Part shown: in pieces, positions 45,019-53,477 of the stretch
How positions within the stretch are numbered: the first letter of the stretch is position 1
How the letters are laid out: the number at the start of each line of letters is the position of its first letter
Assembly (NCBI RefSeq): GCF_039537985.1
Contig: NZ_BAABBN010000007.1
Location: 620,001 to 684,000, forward strand
Source of the DNA: Litoribacillus peritrichatus
Lineage (GTDB): Bacteria; Pseudomonadota; Gammaproteobacteria; Pseudomonadales; Litoribrevibacteraceae
Direction of reading: 5' to 3'
DNA length: 64,000 bases
Program-made: the position numbers and the translations under genes
The notes under the pieces: model-generated
Told to the model about the DNA's origin: nothing
Database searches by the model: none
The model's input: the letters and a program-made list of their open reading frames with translations, nothing else

Positions 45019-46560
45019 ATGCAGCAGCTTTCATCGTTAGACGCTTCTTTTTATTTTTTGGAAACCGAGCATACACCTATGCACGTAGGTGGTTTGTATC
45101 TCTTCGACAACAGTCAGTTTGACGAGGATTTTACATTTGCTCAGTTTCGGAGCCATATTCTGTCCCGGCTTCACATAGCCCGCTTCTTTCGTCAACGAAT
45201 CATTGAGGTTCCGTTAAAGCTGGACAACCCATATTGGGTGGATGATCCGGACTTTCACGTAGATAACCACTTACTGCATGTGCCTTTAGGGAAGCCGTCG
45301 AATCGCAAAAAACTGCTCAACATGGCAGCAGCTGAATTTGCTAAGCCGTTGGAACGGGATAAACCGCTTTGGGAGGCCTTATTTGTTGACGGTCTGGATG
45401 AGCACGAATTCGGCGAACATCGCTTTGCCGTGATTTTTAAGCTGCACCATTGCGCGATAGACAGTATTTCCGGCGAAGAGATGATCAGCGCTTTACTGGA
45501 TGTAGAACCTAATAAGTCCCGTTCTGAAATAGCCAGAGAATGGAAACCGGAGGAGTTGCCTTCGGAAGCGGATTTATTATTAAAGGCTTATAAGAAGAAA
45601 ACAAATCAAGTCATTCAGTTGGGTCAAATTGCCCGAGAGTTATTATCAAATCTGACCAACAGTATGTTGAAGCGGCGTCTGATTGAATCTTCTTCCAGCG
45701 GCGACCGGTCTGGCTTTTTCAGTGCGCCTCATACTTCATTTAATGGCTCAATTTCCTGTCGCCGTGTGTTTGGCCATAAAGCGTTGGATATGGCCAGAAT
45801 TAAGGCCGTCAGAGATCAAGTCCAGGGCGCAACGGTGAATGATGTTATTTTAACTATTTGCGCCGGTGCCATGCGTCATTACCTGAATTTTAAGCGTAAC
45901 TTGCCTCGTAAGTCGTTGATTGCTTTTTCTCCGCTGTCGGTGCGATCCAGATCCGTCCACTCTTCGTTCGGTAATCAGATGTCGGCGACATTGGTGCGAT
46001 TGGGAACGGACATTGAAGACCCGGTCGAGAGGTTACTGTCGATTCATAAGAGCGTGACCAGCTCGAAAGTTTATAATCACGCGATCAGTGCAGACAGCCT
46101 GACCGAAATCATCCCGACCACCACCTTGGCATTGGCCGCTCGATTGTATTCGGGTTTGCATTTGGCAGATCGTCATTCGCCCATTTATAACTTATCGATT
46201 ACCAATGTGCCTGGGCCTCAGCGAACTCTGTATTTGTCTTCGGCGAGGCTGGAAGCGCAAAGCAATTCCGCCCCTCTGTTTGATGGGTTGGGGTTGGTCA
46301 TGGTGGCATTGAGTTACAACGGCGTGGTGGATATTGCGGTGACTTCCACGCCAGAAGTGATGCCGGACATGCAAGTCATGACGGATGCCATTGGTATAGC
46401 TTTGAATGATTTAGAGGTGGCAGTGGAGCGTTCTGGTGTCTGCTCGATTGAGTCGGACCTTCCTATGAAGAACAGCGAGCTGCCTATGGTGCTGACGAAA
46501 AGCATCTGGGATGAAGTGCTGGAAAAAGCCAAAGGTGTTGTTGGTCTGAATGACTCTTGA
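45019..46560 (+). CDS. Wax ester synthase / diacylglycerol acyltransferase
   Basis: Joins acyl-CoA to a fatty alcohol or diacylglycerol to make storage lipid. The start MQQLSSLDASFYFLETEHTPMHVGGLYLF is the family's opening (quoted here to identify the N-terminal 30 residues only). The acyltransferase motif HHxxxDG appears as HHCAIDS at residues 143-149, with Ser for Gly. NDVILTICAGAMRHYL and the NVPGP strand are also conserved. I use ATG 45019, giving 513 residues; the frame is open from 44989. A hairpin terminator overlaps its stop. Confidence 0.92.
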   Translation: MQQLSSLDASFYFLETEHTPMHVGGLYLFDNSQFDEDFTFAQFRSHILSRLHIARFFRQRIIEVPLKLDNPYWVDDPDFHVDNHLLHVPLGKPSNRKKLLNMAAAEFAKPLERDKPLWEALFVDGLDEHEFGEHRFAVIFKLHHCAIDSISGEEMISALLDVEPNKSRSEIAREWKPEELPSEADLLLKAYKKKTNQVIQLGQIARELLSNLTNSMLKRRLIESSSSGDRSGFFSAPHTSFNGSISCRRVFGHKALDMARIKAVRDQVQGATVNDVILTICAGAMRHYLNFKRNLPRKSLIAFSPLSVRSRSVHSSFGNQMSATLVRLGTDIEDPVERLLSIHKSVTSSKVYNHAISADSLTEIIPTTTLALAARLYSGLHLADRHSPIYNLSITNVPGPQRTLYLSSARLEAQSNSAPLFDGLGLVMVALSYNGVVDIAVTSTPEVMPDMQVMTDAIGIALNDLEVAVERSGVCSIESDLPMKNSELPMVLTKSIWDEVLEKAKGVVGLNDS

Positions 46561-46577
46561 GAGTCATTCAGTGTTTT
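46546..46577 (+). terminator. Terminator overlapping the WS/DGAT stop codon
   Basis: CTGAATGACTC (46546-46556) pairs perfectly with GAGTCATTCAG (46561-46571) around a TTGA loop, followed by TGTTTT. The last coding bases and the stop form the hairpin. Confidence 0.75.
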
Positions 46578-46605
46578 GCTATCCGGCTAAGTTCAGAGGT
46601 TTGAT

Positions 46606-47157
46606 TTAATGTGCCGCTAAGAGCGATTGAACTTTGTCTATGTAGGCCCGTTCGGCGTCTGATTCACTTAACCCTTTTTTGCGACTCCAAGCATCGAACT
46701 TGAAACGTTCTGCCACTTTAGTGATGCCTGGGCGTTTGCCTGAAGCGTCGCCTTCGGTTGCCTGCTTGTACAGTGCGTATAATTCACCGAGTGTTGAATT
46801 GTCTGGCTTTTTAGACAGCGACTTGATGTCCACGGAGGCTTGTTCAAACAGTTCTTTTTGAGTTGGGCCAACAGGCTTGGCTTCCTCAACCGGTGTTTCT
46901 ATTGTTTCAGGCGCAGTTGCTTCTGGAGTGGCGGTTTCTTTACCAAGAGCCTGTTCGCCAGCGGCAACGAGGTCGTTAAATGTGGTCAGTGCGTAATTTC
47001 GGGTCTTAACCGCAAGCCCGATTCCGGCGTAACCGGCAAGTTTGCTCATTTCCGTTACTTGTAAGGCAATTTGATCAATCGGTGGCGGTACATCTTTATT
47101 GAGTAAAGGCGGAAGAAAATCGGTAATTTTTTCAGGCATTAACTCGAACAGTTTCAT
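46606..47157 (-). CDS. Acyl-CoA-binding protein with N-terminal extension
   Basis: The C-terminal part (about residues 100-183) is a complete ACBP fold: LFEQASVDIKSLSKKPDN, LYALYKQATEGDASGKRPG, FDAWSRKKGLSESDAERAYI. The first 100 residues are not ACBP: a helical region with KTRNYALTTFNDLVAAGEQALGK, reminiscent of phasins, then an acidic Pro/Glu/Thr linker. ACBPs carry acyl-CoA esters, and the converging neighbour is WS/DGAT, which uses them. ATG 47157 is chosen over an upstream TTG-type start. Confidence 0.85.
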   Translation of the reverse strand: MKLFELMPEKITDFLPPLLNKDVPPPIDQIALQVTEMSKLAGYAGIGLAVKTRNYALTTFNDLVAAGEQALGKETATPEATAPETIETPVEEAKPVGPTQKELFEQASVDIKSLSKKPDNSTLGELYALYKQATEGDASGKRPGITKVAERFKFDAWSRKKGLSESDAERAYIDKVQSLLAAH

Positions 47158-47284
47158 GGTTTCACTCTCGATTAGTTTTACGCTTAAGGTTATCACTTCA
47201 AGGCGCAGTCAGAAATGATCAGATTTCCCAAGAGTGCAAAAGAAAATTAGAAATAGCTACCTAAAACCGGTTATCTAAAAGCTG

Positions 47285-48133
47285 TTATCTGAAACCAGAG
47301 TGGTTGATGGTGTGCTTCGCAGTGGGTAGGTAATTAGGAAAGTTATCCACAAAGCTTTGGATAATGAATTTGCACTTCATTTCCATGGTTTCTGAAATCG
47401 GCAGGAAGGGTTGTACTGCGTTTTCAATGGTGAGCCGAGGGCATTTTTTACCGCTTAATTCGGTGTAATTTAATAAGGCATAAATGGTGATTTTTTCCAA
47501 AAGGCTATTCTGATTCTGATCTTCAGCGAGGTGCGCTTGCAGTGAAGTTCGGGTCAGTAAGTTACTGATATGAACGTGACCAAACCGGCCCTTTAATATG
47601 GTGGCCCGGGCTGCCAGTAAATCCATGACTTCCGGCGTCCATTGGTCCTGAGTAAAAATGCGGTCTAAATCGCTGGATAGCGTTTTTTCTTTGTGAAGGT
47701 CTGTGCTCGATAAAAAATGAATCAAGGCCGGAATGAAGTGCTGATTTTTAGTGGCTAGCGGGATGGCAATGTTGATTCCGAAGAATGAGGACTTGTCGCC
47801 CCAAAGTGGTTTATGCCTCCGGTTGTATTCGGTAATCGCTTCAATCAGTTCTGACATCAGATTGAAAAACTCCTGATGTTGGCTGATGACTTCAAAAAAC
47901 AGCAATTCCGACGTTAATTGTTTGCCCCTTGGGTATTTGCTTTTAAAGCTCTTAGGGCATTTTAGTTCTAGAAACTGACCGTTGGCTTCGATTTCCCCAA
48001 TGCGTAAGTGCAATCGTTGATTATTCTCCAGGTGGTTTTGCAGTGCTGATTTGTGTTGTTGAAACATATCAAGCAGGTGTTCGAGTGTTTTTTTAATGGA
48101 ATAGTGATCGTTGATATAAGTAATAAGTTTCAT
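47285..48133 (-). CDS. Hypothetical protein
   Basis: A 282-residue protein with no family I recognise. It is soluble and mostly helical, with many His and Leu residues; FFNLMSELIEAITEYNRRHKPL and RFGHVHISNLLTR are distinctive. It lies 127 bases upstream of the acyl-CoA-binding gene on the same strand and is divergent from the transglycosylase-like gene. Codon use resembles its neighbours, so it is likely real. Confidence 0.7.
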   Translation of the reverse strand: MKLITYINDHYSIKKTLEHLLDMFQQHKSALQNHLENNQRLHLRIGEIEANGQFLELKCPKSFKSKYPRGKQLTSELLFFEVISQHQEFFNLMSELIEAITEYNRRHKPLWGDKSSFFGINIAIPLATKNQHFIPALIHFLSSTDLHKEKTLSSDLDRIFTQDQWTPEVMDLLAARATILKGRFGHVHISNLLTRTSLQAHLAEDQNQNSLLEKITIYALLNYTELSGKKCPRLTIENAVQPFLPISETMEMKCKFIIQSFVDNFPNYLPTAKHTINHSGFR

Positions 48134-48473
48134 AAGTCAGCGCTTGGTGGTTAAAGTAAGATATATAAGAATAGTGATTGGGCGATTATCTCAATCTAGT
48201 TCTGGATTGATCCTTTTCAAATCTTTTCTCGTTCGTCTGTCGGCTTTTCCTGTTAAGAAATGTAATTTTCTGGGTGTTTCGTACGTATTCTTGACTTGGG
48301 TTGAGGGATTTGAGGATGGGATTTTGTTGTTTGAAAAATTATTGTTAACAGGCTGTCATTATTTGGTAAGCGTTGGTCGGTTTGTTCTGCGTCTAAAAGT
48401 GATAGGGTTTATACTAAGCAAAAGGATGCTCTTGGAAGGGAAGGTTTTGCACCTCAATTTAAGACTTATGCGA
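48134..48473 (+). other. Divergent gap upstream of the transglycosylase-like gene
   Basis: 340 bases without a supported gene. The downstream frame happens to stay open to 48144, but the extension reads as hydrophobic low-information sequence ahead of a clear signal peptide. I see no repeats or definite promoter. Confidence 0.5.
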
Positions 48474-49640
48474 ATGAAAAAACTCCTGATTTCTGTATTT
48501 ACTTTGCTGTTTTCTATGGTTGTATTATCTCAAGAGCAGGTGGTGTCTACTCGTGGTAAAGCCAAGTCCGGGGCTGTGAATGTCTCGATTGAGCAGCTTA
48601 AAGAACAGAAGTTGGATGTTAAAACCAAGTTTAATTTAGCGCAAAAACTGTATCGGTCTCGTATTGCCAATGTGTGGCCGAAAATATTAACGTCGAGCAG
48701 CACTCGTTGGGTGAGTTATTCTGAAGACTGGCTGATTCGCAGGCAAGTGGATTACAAAAAGTCCAAAATTGAATTATCAATACAGCATGCCAAATTGGAT
48801 GACCTGGATGTTGAAGGTTTGGGGATGCACACCGCGTTGCGTGCTCACGCAGAAAAACAGCTGGATCAAATTTTACGAATGACCGTGGTCGAAGCGTTTG
48901 CTCAGGACCCGGCATTGGCAGAACTTATAGGTTCGGATGCGTCCGGAGAGGCTTTGCTGATGGGGGCTTTGTTTGACTCGGTGAAGCCTTCAGATCGCAT
49001 GATTGAACGGGTTAAGTCGAGTTTATTATCAAAAGCGTATGTTCAGTATCCGACCGTTGCTTCTTCAGTACCTTCGGTAAACCTCGGTACATTATCCACT
49101 GACTTTATTATTCCGTTGCCCAGAAAGTTTCGCGGGCTGCCCAGTTGGCTGATTAAGGAATTTAAGGCCAGTGGTTTGTCCAGCAAGGGCGATCAGCAGG
49201 TAATGCAGGCCATTTCTTACGCGTCTACCAGAAACAATATGGCGTCGGCGGATGGCGAGCGGTTTGGCTTGTTGGGGTTGTCATTGGACAGCGTCATGGC
49301 GGTTCAGCCTGAACTGTTGCTGGAAGACAATGTATTTTCCTATTTATTGGACCCCAGAGATAATATGAGCATCGGGGTGCGTTACTATTTATGGCTGTTA
49401 AATGAATTTGGCGGTGTTCGAAAAAGCTCAAAGCGTCGTTTCATTGTTGCCATGGCATTTTATTTGGGGAAAGACCGCTTGCTAAATACACTGGATGCGC
49501 AGGATATCGGGTCACTCAATAAATATTCTATTAAATCGTTGTATTCAGAGTTGATGGGCAGTGGCCAGCTCACCGGAAAAGAACAAGCGTATCTTGCAGA
49601 CTTAGTCGATTATCGTAAGAAACAGGTAATGGGGGCTTGA
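48474..49640 (+). CDS. MltC-like lytic transglycosylase family protein, apparently lacking the catalytic Glu
   Basis: About 388 residues with a signal peptide (MKKLLISVFTLLFSMVVLSQ). The N-terminal part (WPKILTSSSTRWVSYSEDWLIRRQVDYKK) resembles the DUF3393 domain of MltC. The C-terminal part follows the SLT fold: GLLGLSLDSVMAVQP in place of GLMQ, and DPRDNMSIGVRYYLWLLNEF like the YDPxxNIxxGxxYL block. Where active enzymes have ExSxFNP, this has YASTRNN (residues 249-255), so it may be inactive. No lipobox is seen. Confidence 0.65.
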   Translation: MKKLLISVFTLLFSMVVLSQEQVVSTRGKAKSGAVNVSIEQLKEQKLDVKTKFNLAQKLYRSRIANVWPKILTSSSTRWVSYSEDWLIRRQVDYKKSKIELSIQHAKLDDLDVEGLGMHTALRAHAEKQLDQILRMTVVEAFAQDPALAELIGSDASGEALLMGALFDSVKPSDRMIERVKSSLLSKAYVQYPTVASSVPSVNLGTLSTDFIIPLPRKFRGLPSWLIKEFKASGLSSKGDQQVMQAISYASTRNNMASADGERFGLLGLSLDSVMAVQPELLLEDNVFSYLLDPRDNMSIGVRYYLWLLNEFGGVRKSSKRRFIVAMAFYLGKDRLLNTLDAQDIGSLNKYSIKSLYSELMGSGQLTGKEQAYLADLVDYRKKQVMGA

Positions 49641-49805
49641 TTGAGTCCCTGATCAGGTTTGTCTGTTATTAATTTCAATGAAATATGAAGAAATAATCTG
49701 GCGATGATGATCATCAGGTGCTTGAAGATGTGCTGTATTTTTAGAAAATAATAACTTGGATTGTTTGTTCGATGTAAATACGAGGGAGAGAAACTAGAAA
49801 AGAGA

Positions 49806-49880
49806 TGGCAGGGGTAGCTGGATTCGAACCAACGCATGACGAGATCAAAACCCGTTGCCTTACCGCTTGGCGATACCCCT
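49806..49880 (-). tRNA. tRNA-Gln (anticodon TTG)
   Basis: Acceptor AGGGGTA pairs with TACCCCT, then G and encoded CCA. The anticodon stem ACGGG/CTCGT holds the loop TTTTGAT with TTG; the T loop is TTCGAAT. It lies 4 bases after tRNA-Leu in the same transcript. Confidence 0.97.
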
Positions 49881-49884
49881 GTAA

Positions 49885-49969
49885 TGGTGCGGAAGGAGAG
49901 ACTCGAACTCTCACGCCGTGAAGCACTGGAACCTAAATCCAGCGTGTCTACCAATTTCACCACTTCCGC
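49885..49969 (-). tRNA. tRNA-Leu (anticodon TAG)
   Basis: An 85-base class II tRNA. Acceptor GCGGAAG pairs with CTTCCGC, followed by A and encoded CCA. The anticodon stem CTGGA/TCCAG holds TTTAGGT with TAG; the long variable arm is TGCTTCACGGCGT. First of the Leu-Gln pair. Confidence 0.97.
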
Positions 49970-50012
49970 ATCTAGCTTGCTGTTGACTTGTTGTCTTAAG
50001 CAAGTGGCGCCC

Positions 50013-50040
50013 ATTATACGAATTAAAAAAACGTTGTAAA
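50013..50040 (-). promoter_or_regulatory. Promoter of the tRNA-Leu/Gln operon
   Basis: On the minus strand TTTACA (50040-50035), 16-base spacer, TATAAT (50018-50013), then the GC-rich discriminator GGGCGCC typical of stringently controlled promoters. Start expected near 50006. Confidence 0.85.
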
Positions 50041-50107
50041 CCCCTTGGATAAAAAAAATTAAAATAATTATAGTATTGTCTAAATAACACACGTTGAGAC
50101 ACTTTAT

Positions 50108-50965
50108 ATGTTGGTTAGAAGTTTGATTCTGTTGGTTTTAAATGGGTTATGCCTGTCGGCTGTATCTCAGGCGAGTACGGCTCAAAACAGTGATTCTTTG
50201 GTTTCCTGGCAGGGAATGTTCAGTCAGGGCGGTTTGGTGATCGGTACTTTGGTGAATGACCGGATTAAAGAGGTAAAAGCTGTCAAGCGAACGCTGGAGG
50301 TTACGCCTTCTGGAAAATTTGCCATTGGTTTAGGCCGGGACTTTCCTGAAACTTTGAGCGTGACCTTTGTTTTACTGGATGAGTCAACGGTTGTAAAAAC
50401 CTACCCGATCAAAAAACGGGACTATAACATTCAGAAAGTGGAAGGGGTGCCTAAACGAACAGTGACGCCAGACCCGGAACATATAAAGCGAATTCAAAAA
50501 GAAGCCGCATTGGTGAAAAAATCCAGAAGTAATACCACCAACGAGACGCATTATCTGAATGACTTCAGTTGGCCGGCTAAAGGGTTGATCAGCGGTGTTT
50601 ATGGCAGTCAGCGTTTTTATAACGGAAAACCAGGACGACCTCATTATGGGTTGGACATTGCGGCTCCTGAAGGTTCGCCGGTAACGGCACCAAATGGCGG
50701 AGTTGTTGTATTGGCGGAGCCGGATTTATTTTATTCAGGGGGAACTGTGATTGTTGATCATGGCGATGGTGTATCTTCCAGTTTTTTACATATGTCAAAA
50801 GTACTGGTGTCTGTGGGGGATCGGGTTGAATCAGGTACCCTTATTGGTGAGGTAGGCTCTACAGGGCGTGCGACAGGTGCGCATTTGGATTGGAGAATGA
50901 ATTGGTTTGATCAGAGAATTGATCCTAGGCTGCTGATGAAAGAATCAGTGCCCCCTAAAAAGTAA
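50108..50965 (+). CDS. M23 family metallopeptidase
   Basis: A 285-residue exported protein with signal peptide (about residues 1-21) and a C-terminal lysostaphin-type domain. The zinc ligands are RPHYGLDIAAPEG (His and Asp) and SSFLHMSKV. The last motif reads GRATGAHLDWRMNWF, with HLD where most M23 enzymes have HLH. Such enzymes cut peptidoglycan cross-bridges or activate amidases. It is divergent from the tRNA genes and ends before a bidirectional terminator. Confidence 0.88.
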   Translation: MLVRSLILLVLNGLCLSAVSQASTAQNSDSLVSWQGMFSQGGLVIGTLVNDRIKEVKAVKRTLEVTPSGKFAIGLGRDFPETLSVTFVLLDESTVVKTYPIKKRDYNIQKVEGVPKRTVTPDPEHIKRIQKEAALVKKSRSNTTNETHYLNDFSWPAKGLISGVYGSQRFYNGKPGRPHYGLDIAAPEGSPVTAPNGGVVVLAEPDLFYSGGTVIVDHGDGVSSSFLHMSKVLVSVGDRVESGTLIGEVGSTGRATGAHLDWRMNWFDQRIDPRLLMKESVPPKK

Positions 50966-51000
50966 CTGTTTCACGTCAGCTGTTTTATTCACAGGCATAA

Positions 51001-51029
51001 AAAAAGCCCAATCAATGATTGGGCTTTTT
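51001..51029. terminator. Bidirectional terminator between the M23 peptidase gene and tRNA-Thr
   Basis: AAAAAGCCCAAT (51001-51012), loop CAATG, ATTGGGCTTTTT (51018-51029); A-run and T-run on the two sides serve both converging genes. Confidence 0.92.
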
Positions 51030-51036
51030 GAATTCT

Positions 51037-51112
<76 letters not shown>

Positions 51113-51123
51113 AACGGGGCGAG

Positions 51124-51152
51124 ATAATAGCGATGGTTTTTTGAAGCGTCAA
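51124..51152 (-). promoter_or_regulatory. Promoter of tRNA-Thr
   Basis: On the minus strand TTGACG (51152-51147), exactly 17 bases, TATTAT (51129-51124), then the GC-rich CTCGCCCC discriminator. Confidence 0.85.
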
Positions 51153-51424
51153 CAGTTAATTTCCCAAAAAGTTATTTTTTTTTGAGATGGGTGATCTTTT
51201 GATCAATATTCTGCGACCTGAGTCTTCAAGGCTATATTTTAGATTGAAAAACGATCAATTTGTTGTGTGAGCAAAAGTACACATTTATTAATGAACTGGC
51301 TCACAAATTAAACATTTAGTTACATTCAGTTCTTAGAAAAAAAGTATGGTAGTTGCTATAGTCCCAAACGTAATAATTATAAAAACAAAAATTGGAACAG
51401 GCTAAAGCCTGTCGGAGGATGGTT

Positions 51425-52249
51425 ATGAACCAGCCTGGCACTAAAGAAATAGGGGTTTCAAGTACATCAGATACTTGCTTCAAAACGCCTGGTTCGACGG
51501 ATTCAAACGTTGCACAGCTTACTGAGCGTGTCTTTCCGCGTTTGAGAATGCGAGCCGAATACCAGATTTGCCTTGGCTTCGATGCACTTTTTTCTTGTTT
51601 ACCCACGATGGAAGATGGGTGGTGTGAGTCTGACGAAGAATCATCGGCAGCAGATACTGATTCCGCTAAACAGGAGAATCACGGCGCTGGCTTTTTACGC
51701 TTTTCTACCTACGAAGAAGTGATGGCGGATGTAGAAACAGACTCGACAGAAGTTGCCTCTGTGGAAGTTCTGGACATGAGTGCCGGTGGCTTTTGCTTGG
51801 AAATTGATCCTGGCAGTTCAGGCTACCCCAAACTTGGGGATGTGATTGGGGTCAGAGAACATTCAAGAACCAACTGGAAATTGTGTGTGATTCGTTGGTC
51901 CAGACCTTCTCCCGAGGGATTGCAGTTGGGCGTAGAACTCATTGCACCAGTCGCTTTTCGTACCATATTACGTAACCGTCACACCGAGGCCGTACTTTCT
52001 CCTGCAGTGTATATTCCCGGAATTTCCTTAGTGGGGTTGCCTGAATCTGTTTTGATTCCGATGACCCGAACCGTTTTGAATGGCGATCGTGTGTTAGTTC
52101 GTTGCTCAGGAGAGGACCTGGCTTACTCTATGGATAAAACCGGGTTATTAACCGGTTCCGTTAAGCGCATGTTTATATCGCCAGCGGAAGGGGGAGAGCA
52201 GGGCGAGCGTGTGGATGTTGCTTCTTCAGACATCTGGGCCACGTTTTAA
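51425..52249 (+). CDS. PilZ-domain protein (possible cyclic di-GMP receptor)
   Basis: A 274-residue cytosolic protein. The middle (about residues 75-190) contains VEVLDMSAGGFCLEI, the D/NxSxxG part of PilZ, and KLCVIRWSRPSPEGLQLGVELI, a PilZ beta strand pattern. The classical RxxxR is not certain: RLRMRAEYQ at about residue 40 may supply it. ATG 51425 follows CGGAGGA. A small hairpin ACAGGC/GCCTGT (51397-51412) lies just before the ribosome-binding site. The 312-base gap upstream otherwise holds only the tRNA-Thr promoter. Confidence 0.65.
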   Translation: MNQPGTKEIGVSSTSDTCFKTPGSTDSNVAQLTERVFPRLRMRAEYQICLGFDALFSCLPTMEDGWCESDEESSAADTDSAKQENHGAGFLRFSTYEEVMADVETDSTEVASVEVLDMSAGGFCLEIDPGSSGYPKLGDVIGVREHSRTNWKLCVIRWSRPSPEGLQLGVELIAPVAFRTILRNRHTEAVLSPAVYIPGISLVGLPESVLIPMTRTVLNGDRVLVRCSGEDLAYSMDKTGLLTGSVKRMFISPAEGGEQGERVDVASSDIWATF

Positions 52250-52420
52250 TGCTAATAATTTCGTAAGTAATACCAATAATAAAGAAACACCTTGGGTTGT
52301 TAGCCTGTTTTAGTTTGAGTCATTGGCTCTTTCAGGCACACATCTTTCGTAAAGATGGCTATCTTTAATTAAAAGATGTTTCAGATAACTATAAAAGAAC
52401 GTCAGTTCGGAGATAATATC

Positions 52421-53122
52421 ATGAGTCGTATCGCTCAAGCCCAGTTTAAATCCCGTCTGGGTAGCTTACTTGTATCAAAAGGTTTAATTAACGAAGACCA
52501 ATTAACTCAGGCGATCAGTCATCAGAGAAGTTCTGGGCTGCGTTTGGGTGAGGCGTTAGTTCATTTAGGCTTTTTGACTGAGCGCCAAATAAATAAATCA
52601 TTAAGACGTCAGACCAGCATTCGTTTTGCTGCGACCATGGTAACCGCAATGATGATGCCTTTTCAGGTGGTCAAGGCGGATGCTTCCCGTATTGAAAATG
52701 ACCAACCTCCGGCAGAAGAATTGCAAAGCAAGTTGGGTGTGGGCGGCATGCAACCGCTTGATGAAATAGAAATGGATAGCGTGACGGCTCAGGGCTTGAG
52801 AGAAGATCTTCTGGGGCTGATTGCTAACCCGGAAGACGCCGACGGTGTTGAAACGATGGAAACCGTTGCCAAAATAGCCTTGCCGGTGTTTGCGCTAATG
52901 GAAGCTGATACTTATGTGGAAGGCGTTGAATACGCGAATGAGCCTCAGGCAACCATCAATGCTGATGGCTCGATTGAGTTGGCTATTCCGACCTCCATCG
53001 GTGAAATTCGCTACGAAAACCTGAGGGTAGCAGGAGCGCCAAAGTCCCAGAGTTTTGGTGACCTGACGTTGAAAAACATTGATTTTTCAGGGTCTCGATT
53101 AGTGATCAGGCCTAAAACCTAA
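52421..53122 (+). CDS. MshEN-type domain protein with a C-terminal exported-like part
   Basis: 233 residues. The N-terminus (residues 8-60: RLGSLLVSKGLI, QLTQAISHQ, LGEALVHLGFLT) is an MshEN/T2SSE-N module, known in MshE to bind cyclic di-GMP. A hydrophobic segment (FAATMVTAMMMPFQVVKADA, about 66-85) follows. The rest contains PLDEIEMDSVTAQG, a motif seen at the start of DUF6160-like surface proteins, and FGDLTLKNIDFSGSRLVI. ATG 52421 follows GGAGA. It lies 171 bases after the PilZ gene. Confidence 0.65.
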   Translation: MSRIAQAQFKSRLGSLLVSKGLINEDQLTQAISHQRSSGLRLGEALVHLGFLTERQINKSLRRQTSIRFAATMVTAMMMPFQVVKADASRIENDQPPAEELQSKLGVGGMQPLDEIEMDSVTAQGLREDLLGLIANPEDADGVETMETVAKIALPVFALMEADTYVEGVEYANEPQATINADGSIELAIPTSIGEIRYENLRVAGAPKSQSFGDLTLKNIDFSGSRLVIRPKT

Positions 53123-53155
53123 TAAGACTTCAAGCAAACAAAGACTGTAAAGAAA

Positions 53156-53185
53156 AAGGCAACCAATCATGGGTTGCCTTTTTTG
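53156..53185. terminator. Terminator after the MshEN gene
   Basis: AAGGCAACC (53156-53164) pairs with GGTTGCCTT (53172-53180), then T-run on the plus strand; A-run on the other side also suits the converging gene at 53187. Confidence 0.9.
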
Positions 53186-53186
53186 T

Positions 53187-53477
53187 TTACGAAGGGAAAG
53201 TCTTTTGTTCGACCTTTGCGATGGCTTCGAGCACCAAGTCACAGGCGTAGTCGTTCGATAGTAGTATGGCTTCAGCCACGTCGGCGGACGTTTCCGCCAA
53301 ACAACGTGTCTGACTGCCTTTGTTGCGAAAGAATGCGATGGAAGAGTTTTCCATCGCACACGCAATCGAGTCTATGTGATGAGGCAACTGAAGTTCCAGG
53401 CGCTTAAGCAACCGGTTGCTGTGATTCTGATAGCGGTCGATCGACTCTCTGAGGAACGTAAACTTTTTTATAGACAT
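53187..53477 (-). CDS. Hypothetical protein coupled to the acyl-CoA synthetase gene
   Basis: A 96-residue protein I do not recognise, helical, with FLRESIDRYQNHSNRLLKRLE near the start and an Ala/Glu-rich C-terminus. Its ATG touches the acyl-CoA synthetase stop (TAAATG), which argues for a real, translationally coupled gene over the other frames open here. A terminator follows its stop directly. Confidence 0.6.
   Translation of the reverse strand: MSIKKFTFLRESIDRYQNHSNRLLKRLELQLPHHIDSIACAMENSSIAFFRNKGSQTRCLAETSADVAEAILLSNDYACDLVLEAIAKVEQKTFPS

Noticed and set aside
48144..48473. N-terminal extension of the transglycosylase-like protein
   Set aside because: A clear signal peptide begins at ATG 48474; the extension ahead of it would bury that signal.
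49610..50092. 160-codon minus-strand frame across the tRNA genes
   Set aside because: It translates through tRNA-Leu, tRNA-Gln and their promoter, so it is not a gene.
51370..51400. A-rich stretch before the PilZ gene as a Crc/Hfq target
   Set aside because: AAAAACAAAAATTGG only partly fits the motif and lies too far from the ribosome-binding site to judge.
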